Origin: Ahrensia marina
GTDB taxonomy: Bacteria > Pseudomonadota > Alphaproteobacteria > Rhizobiales > Rhizobiaceae
Direction: 5' to 3'
NCBI RefSeq assembly: GCF_001293565.1
Contig: NZ_JXMU01000002.1
Span: 1-64,000, forward strand
Length of the DNA: 64,000 nt
Below, in pieces: positions 1 to 9,499 of the stretch (positions are counted from its first letter, which is position 1; the number at the start of each line of letters is the position of its first letter). Made by a program: the position numbers and the translations under genes. The notes under the pieces were generated by a model that was not told the DNA's origin, ran no database searches, and saw only the letters and a list, made by a program, of their open reading frames with translations.

Positions 1-114
1 GTGGCTGCAAGCCGACCGGCCAAATCACCACAATGAATAACTTGTCCATAAGGTGTTGGCGATCTTGCGTCAATACGTCTGGAAATTCTATCAAAACGAA
101 CACGGGGTGATCAC

Positions 115-1212
115 ATGAATATACGGCAAAGCGGCATTTTGCCCGATCAGGATATTAAAGCACTATTTGACAGTGGCGCACTAGCCAGTTCGCGGCCGTT
201 GGATGCTGACCAGATACAACCGGCAAGCCTTGATCTGCGTTTGGGCGAGAAGGCGTTCAGGGTGCGTGCCAGCTTTATGCCAGGTGCCAGTCACAGCGTC
301 CGTGATAAGCTTGAAACTTACAAATTACACGAGATTGACCTGCGTGAAGGTGCGGTTCTAGAAACCGGATGTGTCTATATCGTTCCTTTACTGGAAACGC
401 TTTCGTTGTCGCGCGATGTTGCCGCATCTGCGAACCCTAAAAGCTCGACGGGCCGTCTTGATATATTTACCCGTGTGATGACGGATAATGGCGTTGAATT
501 CGATAAGATCGTTCATGGTTATCATGGCGAGCTTTTCCTGGAAGTATCGCCGCGCACATTCCCGATCGTTGTTCGAACCGGTTCGCGGCTTTCCCAAATA
601 CGCTTCCGTACCGGCCATGCCTTGTTGGATGGCGCCTCATTGAGTGCCCTGCATCAGGATGAAGTTCTCGTAGCCGATGATACGCCCAACATTACCGATA
701 ATGGCATTGCATTATCAGTAGACCTCAAAGGCAATAAAGACGGGCTTGTCGGTTACCGCGGTAAGCGTCACACAGCGGTAATTGACGTTGATAAACGCAA
801 TGCGCACGAGATTTTGGATTTCTGGGAGCCTGTTTATGTCCGCGAGCGTAGCGAACTCATTCTCGATCCTGATGAGTTTTATATTCTCGTATCGCGTGAA
901 GCCGTTCATGTTCCGCCCGACTATGCTGCGGAGATGACACCGTTCGATCCTTTGGTTGGCGAGTTTCGCGTTCATTATGCCGGATTTTTCGATCCGGGGT
1001 TTGGTCATTCCGCTGCTGGTGGCACGGGAAGCCGAGCGGTGCTGGAAGTGCGCAGTCACGAAGTCCCGTTCGTACTTGAGCACGGACAGATTATCGGTCG
1101 TCTGGTTTATGAGCACATGCTTAAAAAACCATCCGCGCTTTACGGCACTGATTTGAAATCAAATTATCAGGCTCAGGGCTTAAAGCTGTCCAAGCATTTT
1201 AAAAGCGCTTAA
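115..1212 (+). CDS. dcd: dCTP deaminase, long alphaproteobacterial form
   Basis: The 365-residue protein resembles the dCTP deaminase/dUTPase superfamily, which deaminates dCTP to dUTP for thymidylate synthesis in the cytoplasm. It is about twice the usual length (about 190 residues). The N-terminal half carries an ASANPKSSTGR segment (about 104-114), like the family's active-site serine/arginine motif. The C-terminal half repeats the fold, with a terminal segment EHGQIIGRLVYEHM like the family's conserved end. This two-domain form is familiar from rhizobia. The ATG follows a strong ribosome-binding site, GGGGTG, six bases upstream. Its stop overlaps that of the convergent channel gene. Nothing recognisable precedes it in the window. 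The family is secure; the exact activity of each half is inferred. Confidence 0.88.
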   Translation: MNIRQSGILPDQDIKALFDSGALASSRPLDADQIQPASLDLRLGEKAFRVRASFMPGASHSVRDKLETYKLHEIDLREGAVLETGCVYIVPLLETLSLSRDVAASANPKSSTGRLDIFTRVMTDNGVEFDKIVHGYHGELFLEVSPRTFPIVVRTGSRLSQIRFRTGHALLDGASLSALHQDEVLVADDTPNITDNGIALSVDLKGNKDGLVGYRGKRHTAVIDVDKRNAHEILDFWEPVYVRERSELILDPDEFYILVSREAVHVPPDYAAEMTPFDPLVGEFRVHYAGFFDPGFGHSAAGGTGSRAVLEVRSHEVPFVLEHGQIIGRLVYEHMLKKPSALYGTDLKSNYQAQGLKLSKHFKSA

Positions 1213-1994
1213 TTTTGCTGCTTTTTTAGCTCGCTGATTTCTGAACGCAGTGCTCTGAGTTCATTTATGATGACGACATTTTCATCATGGAGTTCTTGAC
1301 GCGAACCGGCAGCATCTTCGTCATGCTCCTTTTGCATTGCTGAAACGACAACACCGATAAACAGGTTAAGAACAGTGAAAGTCGTGCACGCAATGAATGG
1401 AATGAAAAATGCCCACGCCCATGGGAAAGCATCCATAACAGGGCGAACAATGCCCATCGACCAGCTTTCAAGGGTCATGATCTGGAATAGGGTATAGGCC
1501 GACGCGCCAAGCGAACCAAACCAATCCGGAAATGTGCCGCCGAAAAGTTTGGTTGCCATGACAGAAAACACGTAGAAGACCAGCGCTAAGAGCAGAATGA
1601 TCGATCCCATGCCGGGAAGAGCGTTGAGGAGGCCGCCAATAACACGGCGCAGTGAAGGAACCACAGATACAAGGCGCAGAACACGTAAAATACGCAGTGC
1701 CCGCAATACGGAAAATGCGCCGGCGGACGGTACAAGGGCGATGCCGACAATCACAAAGTCAAAAATTCGCCAAGGGCTTTTAAAGAAATCCTGACGATAA
1801 ACGATAAATTTCGCGATCAGTTCGGCAACAAATACACCAAGGATGACTTTATCGAGTAGTATCAAAAGGGGACCAACCGCGTTCATCGCGGTTTGGGATG
1901 TCTCCAAACCCAGCGTAATTGCATTGATGATGATGAGGGCCACGATGGCGCGCTCAAACGTTTTGGATTGGATAAATTCTTTAAGTGATGTCAT
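1209..1994 (-). CDS. Voltage-gated sodium channel, NaChBac/NavMs type
   Basis: The 261-residue protein is a single-domain six-helix ion channel of the inner membrane that should form homotetramers. S4 carries four arginines spaced every third residue (R98, R101, R104, R107) in SVLRALRILRVLRLVS. The pore loop has the selectivity motif TLESWSMGIVRP (about 174-185), the same as I recall for NavAb and NavMs, which conduct Na+. S6 runs to about 220. An acidic linker and a short C-terminal coiled coil (about 238-259, INELRALRSEISELKK) follow, as in bacterial Nav channels, where this bundle holds the tetramer together. Such channels are tied to motility, pH homeostasis or membrane signalling in marine and alkaliphilic bacteria. 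It is transcribed alone and converges on dcd. Confidence 0.93.
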   Translation of the reverse strand: MTSLKEFIQSKTFERAIVALIIINAITLGLETSQTAMNAVGPLLILLDKVILGVFVAELIAKFIVYRQDFFKSPWRIFDFVIVGIALVPSAGAFSVLRALRILRVLRLVSVVPSLRRVIGGLLNALPGMGSIILLLALVFYVFSVMATKLFGGTFPDWFGSLGASAYTLFQIMTLESWSMGIVRPVMDAFPWAWAFFIPFIACTTFTVLNLFIGVVVSAMQKEHDEDAAGSRQELHDENVVIINELRALRSEISELKKQQN

Positions 1995-2066
1995 TTTCGC
2001 CAGAAAGTGCTGAGAGAGCTTCGGCAGATATAGGCGTCTATACTGCAGATATAAAGCACTGTCTGA

Positions 2067-3986
2067 TTATTTTTTGTAAGGCGTGTGGGCTGTTTTTTCC
2101 CATTTAAATGGTGCTGTTTGTAGCTGGAACAGAGCCCGCCATGCTGCAAATGAAATTCCGAGCCAGTATAGAGGCGTTAGCACAAAACGGTAACTGATCG
2201 CCCGCCGTAACGGTTTTTCAGTGGCAACCCAGCACATGGCTATAAAGCCGATATAACTCATGACCACTGTCGCCCAGTCAATAATCGTAATTGCCGTGAT
2301 CCAGATAGTGCCGTAATCACCGCCGCCTATTGCGGAAAGATAGATCGCCTTGGCAAGTACAAACGGATGCAGCAGCGCAGATGCAATCGTTCCGGTAAGC
2401 AATATATTGAGAATGAAGACGGATGAGAACGAACCTTCTTTAGCCAGTTGCAGAGGGTTTTTCATATGAACAAGCCAGGTCTGCATCCAGCCTTTAAACC
2501 AGCGCGTTCTTTGAGGAATCCAAGTTGAAACTTTCAAAGGCGCGTCTTCAAGTGTCGGACGGGTTATGAAATCAATATCGTAGCCGTGGCGCCAAAGCCT
2601 TATTCCGATGTCGGCATCTTCGGTTACGTTGAAGGGGTCCCAGCCACCAACTGCAAGCAAGGCATCACGCCGAAAATGGTTGGATGTACCGCCGAGCATA
2701 ATTGGCGCGCGGCGGCGTGCGAGCCACGGAACCAACCCATAAAAAAGGCCTGCATACTCAAAGTGGAACATGCTGCTAATTGAATTCTCCCGTGCATTGG
2801 CAATTTTCAGCGGCGCCTGCAGACAACCCAGATTTTCATCAGCGTCCTCAAAACGCTGATAGGCTTCTAGCAATTGTTCAGGATGAGGACGGTCTTCTGC
2901 ATCATAGAGTGTGATGAACTTGCCGCTTGTAAAGCCGATTGCATAACACAGTGCTTTTGGCTTAGTGCGGGGCGTGCTCGTCGGCACAAGAATGACTTCA
3001 AAGCGGGGATCGAGATCTTCGGCTCTTATTTTTTCAATCGTCTTGTAGTCGTCGGCTTCACACACGAGTTTGATTTCGAGTTTTGACCGGGGCCACTTCA
3101 GTCTTTTAAGCGATTGTATCAGGTCGGGAATGACATCAGCTTCATCATGAAGAGCAACCATAACACTATATACCGGTTTATCCCTGTTAGGTGTTAAAGT
3201 GAGCTTGGCAGGTCGGATCGGGCTAAAATTTGCAAATGCAACTAGGCGAAGTGCGGTACAGGCAGCAAAGAACGACGACAAAAGAATGTGAAAGACAACA
3301 CCGGCTGCTCCATTTGATAAGCTGAGTGCCAATGCGATGGCAATAACAATTATGCTAATTATTGCGCCTTGCCACGCACTCGCGCCAATGCGCGCAGAAG
3401 CTCTGGGTTGCTCGATATGAAGTTGGTTTATCGCCTCATAAGTCAGATGATTTTTTTGCTGCTTGACCGCAACAGAACGCAATATCGACGGAGCAGTGAT
3501 TGCGATTGGGATTTGTTTTTTGCGGTCCGCGAACATTTTTTCCAGACGTGCGATCTGTTGTGGATCCGGCGCAAGTATAGGGCTGAGAATTCCTTCTCCC
3601 AGATCGCCCCATACAACCTGCTTTTGCGCGAAAGCTGCCATTGACATTTCCCCCAAGTCGACAAGCTTGGTTATTTCATCTTCTTCGATAAATGGAACAT
3701 CGAGATGTTTAGCGAGTAACTGATAATAATGAATTTCTTGAACACCATTAAACGCAATCAGCTCTTTGGCGCCGCACGTGCCGTTTTCTTTTGCCAGTTC
3801 GCTTGCTCGATGCAGCATCTTATGCGGTAGTCCAAACTGCGATAGAAATGCTATGGAGGCGTCTAAAGTTGTGGTGTCCGATTTTTTATCTGTGCGGGGA
3901 AGGCTAAGCGATGGTGGATTTGAAGGTAGGCTGCGAGGCGCTTGAAGTATTAAGCGGCGAAGGTCTTCATCAAACTCATAACGCAT
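2067..3986 (-). CDS. Membrane-bound family 2 glycosyltransferase with extra N-terminal domain
   Basis: The 639-residue inner-membrane transferase probably acts on an extracellular glycan. Residues 1 to about 190 form a soluble domain that resembles the N-terminal region of GspE-type proteins; the c-di-GMP-binding RLG repeats of MshEN domains are not obvious. Two membrane helices follow (about 200-250). The GT2 catalytic domain (about 268-500) has CEADD, LYDAEDRP, TEDADIG and the QRTRWFKGW motif of processive, cellulose-synthase-like enzymes. The C-terminus has several more membrane helices. The ATG follows a GGGGG ribosome-binding site that lies in the loop of a small inverted repeat. No synthase partner genes (BcsB or PilZ type) are adjacent, so the product cannot be named. 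Confidence 0.85.
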   Translation of the reverse strand: MRYEFDEDLRRLILQAPRSLPSNPPSLSLPRTDKKSDTTTLDASIAFLSQFGLPHKMLHRASELAKENGTCGAKELIAFNGVQEIHYYQLLAKHLDVPFIEEDEITKLVDLGEMSMAAFAQKQVVWGDLGEGILSPILAPDPQQIARLEKMFADRKKQIPIAITAPSILRSVAVKQQKNHLTYEAINQLHIEQPRASARIGASAWQGAIISIIVIAIALALSLSNGAAGVVFHILLSSFFAACTALRLVAFANFSPIRPAKLTLTPNRDKPVYSVMVALHDEADVIPDLIQSLKRLKWPRSKLEIKLVCEADDYKTIEKIRAEDLDPRFEVILVPTSTPRTKPKALCYAIGFTSGKFITLYDAEDRPHPEQLLEAYQRFEDADENLGCLQAPLKIANARENSISSMFHFEYAGLFYGLVPWLARRRAPIMLGGTSNHFRRDALLAVGGWDPFNVTEDADIGIRLWRHGYDIDFITRPTLEDAPLKVSTWIPQRTRWFKGWMQTWLVHMKNPLQLAKEGSFSSVFILNILLTGTIASALLHPFVLAKAIYLSAIGGGDYGTIWITAITIIDWATVVMSYIGFIAMCWVATEKPLRRAISYRFVLTPLYWLGISFAAWRALFQLQTAPFKWEKTAHTPYKK

Positions 3987-4004
3987 ACTGTTCCCCCAAA
4001 CAGT
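3987..4004 (-). promoter_or_regulatory. Inverted repeat enclosing the ribosome-binding site of the GT2 gene
   Basis: ACTGTT (3987-3992) and AACAGT (3999-4004) are perfect arms around CCCCCA, which is the mRNA's UGGGGG. The arms abut the start codon at 3986, so the Shine-Dalgarno bases would sit in a six-nucleotide loop. This may influence initiation, but a short repeat of this size can occur by chance. Confidence 0.3.
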
Positions 4005-4112
4005 TGATATCTCGCAATGTGAGAATAGTTTGCATTTTATTGAACAATTAATTTTAGTTAACGTAAAGTAAATTTTACAAAAACGTGGTATGTCGCAGGA
4101 AAGGTGGAATAA

Positions 4113-4967
4113 TTGGGCGGGTTTATAAGGTTTTATACGGCGATTACTTTGATCGGCGGCGTGATGATCAATGCTGCAAATGCCCAGACACCCAATTATT
4201 TCGATCCGGAATGGCGCATTACTGCGCCCTCACTGGCTGGCTTGCCACGTTTGAGGTTTCTCACCAGTCTTGATTTTCCGCCATTTAACTTTGCCGATGC
4301 TAACAAAAAGCCAACCGGTTTTAATGTGGATTTGGCAAGAGCGATTTGTAACGAGCTCAAAATCTCAGCGAAATGTGAAATTCAGGCGCTGCCTTGGGAA
4401 GATCTTGAAGATGCGCTGGAAGCACGGCGTGGCGAGGCAATTATTGCCGGTACGGCAATTTCTCCTGAAAAGCGTGCTCTATATAATTTGAGCCATAGCT
4501 ATTTTCGGTTTCCGGGAAGATTTATTGTAAACCGTAATACGGAAAATATCGACACACAGAACTTTCTAAATTCAATTGCAGGCAAAAAAATCGCCGTTGT
4601 CGAAAATTCGGCCCATGCCGCTATGCTCAAAGCCCATTTTGAAAATGTTGAAGTTTCGTTGCTCGGCAGCATTCAGGATGTTTATGAGGCGGTAAAAGAG
4701 AAACAAGCTGATTTGGCTTTTGTTGACGGCGTTGCCGCATCGTTCTGGCTGACGTCCACAAAAGCAGATAATTGCTGCACCTATTTAAGCGGTCCTTATT
4801 ATTCGGAATATTACTTTGGAATTGGAATGGCTGTCGTAACGCGCAAACAGGATGTTGATTTGAGCATTGCCATTGATGCAGCGCTGAAAAATTTGGAACA
4901 GTCAGGTAAATATACAGAAATCTACCAGCGCTATTTTCCAATTAGCCCGCATAGCCAAAATTTCTAA
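4113..4967 (+). CDS. Periplasmic solute-binding protein, family 3 (amino-acid type)
   Basis: The 284-residue protein starts with a signal peptide (basic start, hydrophobic core, likely cleavage after ANA near residue 24). The rest resembles the family 3 extracellular solute-binding proteins of ABC transporters. LDFPPFNF and GFNVDLARAIC fit the first lobe, and FVDGVAASFWL fits the second. I chose the TTG start because AAGGTGG lies five to six bases upstream; a GTG 48 bases further in would truncate the signal peptide. No permease or ATPase gene is adjacent, so it may serve a transporter encoded elsewhere or act as a sensor-type binding protein. The ligand is unknown. Its stop overlaps that of the convergent desaturase gene. 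Confidence 0.78.
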   Translation: MGGFIRFYTAITLIGGVMINAANAQTPNYFDPEWRITAPSLAGLPRLRFLTSLDFPPFNFADANKKPTGFNVDLARAICNELKISAKCEIQALPWEDLEDALEARRGEAIIAGTAISPEKRALYNLSHSYFRFPGRFIVNRNTENIDTQNFLNSIAGKKIAVVENSAHAAMLKAHFENVEVSLLGSIQDVYEAVKEKQADLAFVDGVAASFWLTSTKADNCCTYLSGPYYSEYYFGIGMAVVTRKQDVDLSIAIDAALKNLEQSGKYTEIYQRYFPISPHSQNF

Positions 4968-5761
4968 CGCTTGCGAAATGGCAGAAGTAATGCCCATTTC
5001 AAGCTTGATGTTTGATCCCCTTGAAAGTCGTTAAGGCCAATTTTCATACCCCTATGCCCTAGGCTGGGCTGGTCGATATAGGTCGAGAAAATACGATCCC
5101 AAAACGAAAAGTTAAAGCCGTAGTTTGAATCGGTTTCTTTGTTGATAGTGGAGTGGTGAACGCGGTGCATATCTGGTGTTACGATCAGAGTGCGCAATAC
5201 GCGGTCGAGCCGTTTTGGCAGTTTTGCATTGGCATGATTAAACATTGCCATACCATTTAATACAATTTCGAAAACAAGCACAGCTAGAACCGGCGCTCCG
5301 ATTAGAACTATAATGCCTGCTTTCCAAACCATCGACAGAACAATTTCCAAAGGATGAAAGCGTAAAGCTGTCGTAAGATCAAATCCCTGATCGCTGTGAT
5401 GCATCCGGTGGATGCGCCACAGCAGTGGTATTTTGTGGCTGGCAAAATGTTCGAGCCAAACAGCGAAATCCAGCAGAACAAAGCAAAAGATGCCAATAAG
5501 AGCTTTGGGAGCTTCAAAATTGTTAAAGAGGCCATATCCAGCGGATTGCGCCCATATGGCGGTGCCAACGGCTGCTGCTGGAAAAATGATACGCAGGCAT
5601 ATTGATGAGATTATCACCATAGAGAGATTGGTAAGCCAACGCCGCGATTTAAGCGCGCCAGCCATTTCCGCGCGTTCGAGGCGCGGGGACCACAATTCAT
5701 AAATCGCCATTGTGGTGAAAATACCCAAAAAGGCTGCAAGGCGCACAGTTGCTTCAGACAC
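4964..5761 (-). CDS. Sterol desaturase / fatty acid hydroxylase family protein
   Basis: The 265-residue integral membrane protein belongs to the di-iron fatty acid hydroxylase superfamily. It shows the histidine clusters that bind the two irons: EHFASHK and HRMHHS around residues 106-124, and HRVHHS near 200. Several hydrophobic helices flank them. Bacterial members hydroxylate or desaturate lipids such as ornithine lipids, carotenoids or hopanoids; the substrate cannot be told here. The start is GTG, with AGGGA about nine bases upstream. It is transcribed alone, divergently from lysK and convergently with the solute-binding protein. Confidence 0.82.
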   Translation of the reverse strand: MSEATVRLAAFLGIFTTMAIYELWSPRLERAEMAGALKSRRWLTNLSMVIISSICLRIIFPAAAVGTAIWAQSAGYGLFNNFEAPKALIGIFCFVLLDFAVWLEHFASHKIPLLWRIHRMHHSDQGFDLTTALRFHPLEIVLSMVWKAGIIVLIGAPVLAVLVFEIVLNGMAMFNHANAKLPKRLDRVLRTLIVTPDMHRVHHSTINKETDSNYGFNFSFWDRIFSTYIDQPSLGHRGMKIGLNDFQGDQTSSLKWALLLPFRKR

Positions 5762-5914
5762 GGCATCAATCCCTATTTTGTACTCTTTTCCGTTATTTGG
5801 TTAGCTCATTGCAACTCACAAAGTGTTGAACAGATGCAGCAATGATATTCACTCTTCTCATTGCTCCGGCTATGAGGTAGGAGATCGCGCAGTTTTAAAT
5901 GTAGGAAAAATAAA

Positions 5915-7585
5915 ATGAGTGCCAATCCGGCTTTACCTGAACTTGATATAACACCAGCAGCTGTAGAGGCCGCTAAGGTGAGCAAGGCCTGGCCGTTTGA
6001 AGAAGCACGAAAGATAACAAAGCGTTTTGAAAAAACAGGTTTTCCGGAAACTGTTCTTTTCGAAACAGGTTACGGCCCGTCCGGCTTGCCTCACATCGGT
6101 ACATTCGGCGAGGTTGCGCGCACGACTATGGTGCGTACAGCGTTCCGCCTGTTGACCGAAGATAAAGTAGCAACAAAGTTGATATGCTTTTCCGATGACA
6201 TGGATGGAATGCGCAAGGTTCCTGATAATGTGCCCGATACAAAAGCATTGGAGCCATACCTTCATATGCCGTTGACGGCAGTACCGAACCCGTTTGGTGG
6301 CGATTATGAAAGTTTTGGCCATCATAACAACGCGATGTTGCGCCGGTTTCTCGACAAATTTGGCTTTGACTATGAGTTCGCAAGCTCAACTGAGTATTAC
6401 AAGTCAGGCAAATTCGATGATGCGCTGATGAATGCGCTGAAGAATTACGATAAGATCATGTCGATCATGCTGCCGACCTTGGGCGAGGAACGTCAGGCGA
6501 CTTATTCGCCGTTTCTCCCGATTTCGCCAAAGTCTGGCCGCGTTCTTTACGTGCCTATGAAGTCAATTGATGCTGAGGCCGGCACAATTACATTCGATGA
6601 TGAAGAAGGTGAAGAGATAACATTGTCCGTTAAGGGCGGCAATGTGAAGCTTCAATGGAAGCCGGATTTTGGTATGCGCTGGGCAGCGCTCGATGTACAT
6701 TTTGAGATGTATGGCAAAGACCACGCGGCTAATTCAATCATCTATGACCGTATCTGTAATGCGCTGGGCGGCAAAGCACCTGAGCATTTCATTTATGAGT
6801 TGTTCCTCGATGATCAGGGCCAGAAAATATCCAAATCCAAAGGTAATGGACTGACAATTGACGAGTGGTTGACTTATGCGCCAACCGAAAGTCTTGCGCT
6901 TTACATGTACCAGAAGCCGCGCACAGCGAAGCGCTTGTTCTTTGATGTTATTCCAAAAGCCGTTGACGAATATTTTTCATTCGCGTCTGCATTCGAGCGT
7001 CAGGATGAAGCAGGAAAGTTAAACAATCCGGTTTGGCACATACATTCTGGCAATCTGCCAAAGATTGATATGCCGGTTCCGTTTTCAATGCTGTTGAATT
7101 TGGTTAGCGCATCCAATGCGAGCAATCGTGATGTGTTGTGGGGCTTTATCTCGCCTTATGCGCCTGGTGTGACAGCTGAGACGCATCCAAAACTGGATGA
7201 ACTTGCCGACTTTGCAATTCGCTATTTCAACGATTTTGTTAAACCGACAAAGCAGTTCTCAAAACCTGATGTAGAGGAACGTGCAGCTTTAGTCGAGTTG
7301 CAGCAGGTTTTTGAAACGCTTGCCGAAGATGCGGATGGCGCCACAATTCAGGATGCGGTTCTGAGGGTCGGTCGCAAATATGAGCGTTATCACGACCCGA
7401 AGAAAACGGCGCCGGACGGCTCGCCGGCTGTAACCGGTGAGTGGTTCAACGCGCTCTACCGTATATTACTTGGCCAAGAACGTGGCCCGCGCTTTGGGTC
7501 ATTCGCCGCATTATACGGCGTCAAAGAAACAGCGGCATTGATTGCCAGCGCATTGGATGGTTCGCTTTACGCCGAACACAACTGA
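5915..7585 (+). CDS. lysK: Lysyl-tRNA synthetase, class I
   Basis: The 556-residue enzyme charges tRNA-Lys. It has class I signature motifs: PHIGT (59-63, the HIGH motif) and KISKS (304-308, the KMSKS motif). Most bacteria use an unrelated class II LysRS; the class I form is typical of archaea, spirochaetes and many alphaproteobacteria, so it helps place the organism. The length is in the family range. The ATG has AGGA about seven bases upstream. It is a single gene that converges on the PHA-system gene. Confidence 0.95.
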   Translation: MSANPALPELDITPAAVEAAKVSKAWPFEEARKITKRFEKTGFPETVLFETGYGPSGLPHIGTFGEVARTTMVRTAFRLLTEDKVATKLICFSDDMDGMRKVPDNVPDTKALEPYLHMPLTAVPNPFGGDYESFGHHNNAMLRRFLDKFGFDYEFASSTEYYKSGKFDDALMNALKNYDKIMSIMLPTLGEERQATYSPFLPISPKSGRVLYVPMKSIDAEAGTITFDDEEGEEITLSVKGGNVKLQWKPDFGMRWAALDVHFEMYGKDHAANSIIYDRICNALGGKAPEHFIYELFLDDQGQKISKSKGNGLTIDEWLTYAPTESLALYMYQKPRTAKRLFFDVIPKAVDEYFSFASAFERQDEAGKLNNPVWHIHSGNLPKIDMPVPFSMLLNLVSASNASNRDVLWGFISPYAPGVTAETHPKLDELADFAIRYFNDFVKPTKQFSKPDVEERAALVELQQVFETLAEDADGATIQDAVLRVGRKYERYHDPKKTAPDGSPAVTGEWFNALYRILLGQERGPRFGSFAALYGVKETAALIASALDGSLYAEHN

Positions 7586-7616
7586 GCTTTTACAGCTCTA
7601 TAAATATTCTGGCACC

Positions 7617-7925
7617 TTATTTCTTTTCCAGAAGTAGGGTGCTTTCTTTTTGAAGCTTCGCTTTTATGGTTTCTGCCATACCGGCCAACAACATCGGCAA
7701 CATAATTGTGATGACAACATTGGCTTCATGCACTTCTAAAGTGCCTTCAATGGTTTGTCCCATAGCGCGGGCATCAAAATGCATCGTGTCACTTTGCCAG
7801 CGCTGATTGATTGTCAGACCAAACCCAAGCCGGTCGCCGACTTTCTGGAAACCATTATCGATGCGCGACTTCGCAGCATCTTTTCCAAGCTCATGGGAGA
7901 TTGTGATTGTAACGGGTTTTGCCAT
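7617..7925 (-). CDS. Polyhydroxyalkanoic acid system family protein
   Basis: This 102-residue protein matches the small PHA-system family (TIGR02610-like). It opens with PVTITISHELGKDAAKSRI, and a C-terminal half rich in hydrophobic beta-type residues precedes a lysine-rich end. The family is often linked to PHA granules in other genomes, but its molecular role is not established. No phaC or phaZ lies nearby. It precedes lysK on the opposite strand with converging transcription. The family is moderately sure, the function unknown. Confidence 0.7.
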   Translation of the reverse strand: MAKPVTITISHELGKDAAKSRIDNGFQKVGDRLGFGLTINQRWQSDTMHFDARAMGQTIEGTLEVHEANVVITIMLPMLLAGMAETIKAKLQKESTLLLEKK

Positions 7926-7988
7926 AGCTGCTCCATTTTCTACTGGTAAAGATGGGAAGGCAGGGCGATTGTTTCAATATATCAGCAG

Positions 7989-8690
7989 CTATTGGCTTGC
8001 CCATAATATCCGCGCCATCCATTCAATATCTGTAATGGCAAATGACAAATCATCATATTCGTTGTTTGTTGAAGACAGGTCGATAGAAGTCGCAGTTTTG
8101 CGTTTCAGTATTTTTGCCATAACTTCGCCTTCAGTCGTTCGGGCGACAATTCTGTCACCTTTGCGCACGGAAGCGGTTGGTGACACAATGATAATATCAC
8201 CCTCGCGATAGAGCGGCAGCATACTGTCGCCGGTAATTTTGAGGGCATAGGTGTTGTTGTCTGCATCAACGCCCGGAAGCTGAACCTGGTCCCAGCCCTG
8301 GCCGACCGGAAAACCCGCATCATCAAAAAATCCACCGCCACCGGCTTGCGCCATGCCAACCACCGGCACACCGCGTAGCGACATATCATATAGATGGCTA
8401 GGCTCCGCCAGACCTGCAGCAGCGTTGAGTGCGGGCTGGGTGTAATCTGTCCCGCTTGCTGCCCCATCAATCATGCTTGTAAATTCACGCAAGCTCGAGC
8501 CGGTCGCTTCCATGATTTTGGATAGGGATTCTGTAGAAGGCCACCGCGCACGCCCGTCGGAAGCAAATCGCTTGGACTTGTTGAAAGTCGTGGAATCCAG
8601 CCCTGCACGCTTGGCAAGGCCGGATGGTGTTAAATCATGTGCCTCTGCTAGACGATCAATCGCCCGCCAGATGCGTTCGTGTGACAGCAT
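7989..8690 (-). CDS. HTH repressor with S24 LexA-like peptidase domain
   Basis: The 233-residue regulator has an N-terminal helix-turn-helix (about 5-70, LTPSGLAKRAGLDSTTFNKS) and a C-terminal LexA/CI-type autoprotease domain. Visible catalytic elements are Ser156 in GDSMLP, Lys193 in EVMAKIL, and an Ala-Gly pair at 116-117 (AQAGGGG) that fits the self-cleavage site. It is not LexA itself, because the DNA-binding domain is of the XRE type. Such proteins respond to DNA damage in phage repressors, but here no phage genes lie next to it, so it is likely a chromosomal regulator common in rhizobia. Its targets cannot be read from this window. Confidence 0.85.
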   Translation of the reverse strand: MLSHERIWRAIDRLAEAHDLTPSGLAKRAGLDSTTFNKSKRFASDGRARWPSTESLSKIMEATGSSLREFTSMIDGAASGTDYTQPALNAAAGLAEPSHLYDMSLRGVPVVGMAQAGGGGFFDDAGFPVGQGWDQVQLPGVDADNNTYALKITGDSMLPLYREGDIIIVSPTASVRKGDRIVARTTEGEVMAKILKRKTATSIDLSSTNNEYDDLSFAITDIEWMARILWASQ

Positions 8691-8766
8691 GGGTTAATCC
8701 TGAAACTTCGGGATAGAGGAATAAATACCTCTAAATGGAAGATCATACAAGTGCTATTCTTTTCGC

Positions 8767-9381
8767 TTAAGGTGCAAATGGTGCACGGCCACTTGTCAGC
8801 ATGTGGTCAAGCATTTCAATTCTGTCCTGTCCCCAGAAGACTTCACCCTCAACAACATAAGCTGGTACGCCCACGGCGTCTGCGGCGATGGCGTCTTTTG
8901 AGTTTTGTTCGCGAATGGCAGCAATGGTTTCGCTTTTTGCTGAAGCGAGAATGACTTCGGAATCAAAGCCGTTTTGTTCCAGCAAGGAAGCAATCGTTGC
9001 TTCATCTGAAGCGTCTTTTTCATGCACCCACGTAGCGGCAAACAAATCATTCATATAGGCCAGCGGATTGGCATCAGCTGCGACAATTGCCGCTATCGTA
9101 CAATCCGCCAGTGTCGCATCAACGGGAAAATGCGCGGGTTTCTTGTTGATTGGCAGGCCTCTAAAATCAGCGACACGTTGCAGCTCTACGAGACGGTAGC
9201 GTTGACGTACAGGGGGGCTTTGGCCGGGTGGCACAGCACCTGATTCCGCCCAAAGCGCCATCAGATTAACAGGCTTCACATTTAGCTTCGCACCATGTTT
9301 CTCTGCAACATCGACGATCGCTTGATGGCCAAGATAGGTGAAAGGGGAAACAGAATAAAAATAGTAGTCAATTGAAGTCAT
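8767..9381 (-). CDS. 2-hydroxychromene-2-carboxylate isomerase family (DsbA fold)
   Basis: The 204-residue protein resembles glutathione-dependent isomerases of the DsbA/GST-kappa fold, known from naphthalene degradation. The N-terminal YYFYSVSPFTYLG places a serine where a thioredoxin would have the active-site cysteine. Late segments VPAYVVEGEVFWGQDRIE fit the cis-proline loop. I chose the ATG at 9381 because GAGG lies seven bases upstream; an open frame extends 21 codons further without a good ribosome-binding site. No aromatic-degradation genes are adjacent, so the substrate is unknown. Confidence 0.8.
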   Translation of the reverse strand: MTSIDYYFYSVSPFTYLGHQAIVDVAEKHGAKLNVKPVNLMALWAESGAVPPGQSPPVRQRYRLVELQRVADFRGLPINKKPAHFPVDATLADCTIAAIVAADANPLAYMNDLFAATWVHEKDASDEATIASLLEQNGFDSEVILASAKSETIAAIREQNSKDAIAADAVGVPAYVVEGEVFWGQDRIEMLDHMLTSGRAPFAP

Positions 9382-9499
9382 TATGTGCCTCGGTTCAGTG
9401 TTTTGGAAACCGTAAACCACATGCGCCATTGCCGCCAGTGACAAAGGCGTGAACGAACAGCCAAAACGGGTTTAGCTGTTATTGCTGCGTGCTGAGCAA

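Noticed and set aside
1-114. Short open frame on the minus strand at the left edge
   Set aside because: It has no start codon in this window, and the plus-strand frames stop quickly; too little to call a gene.
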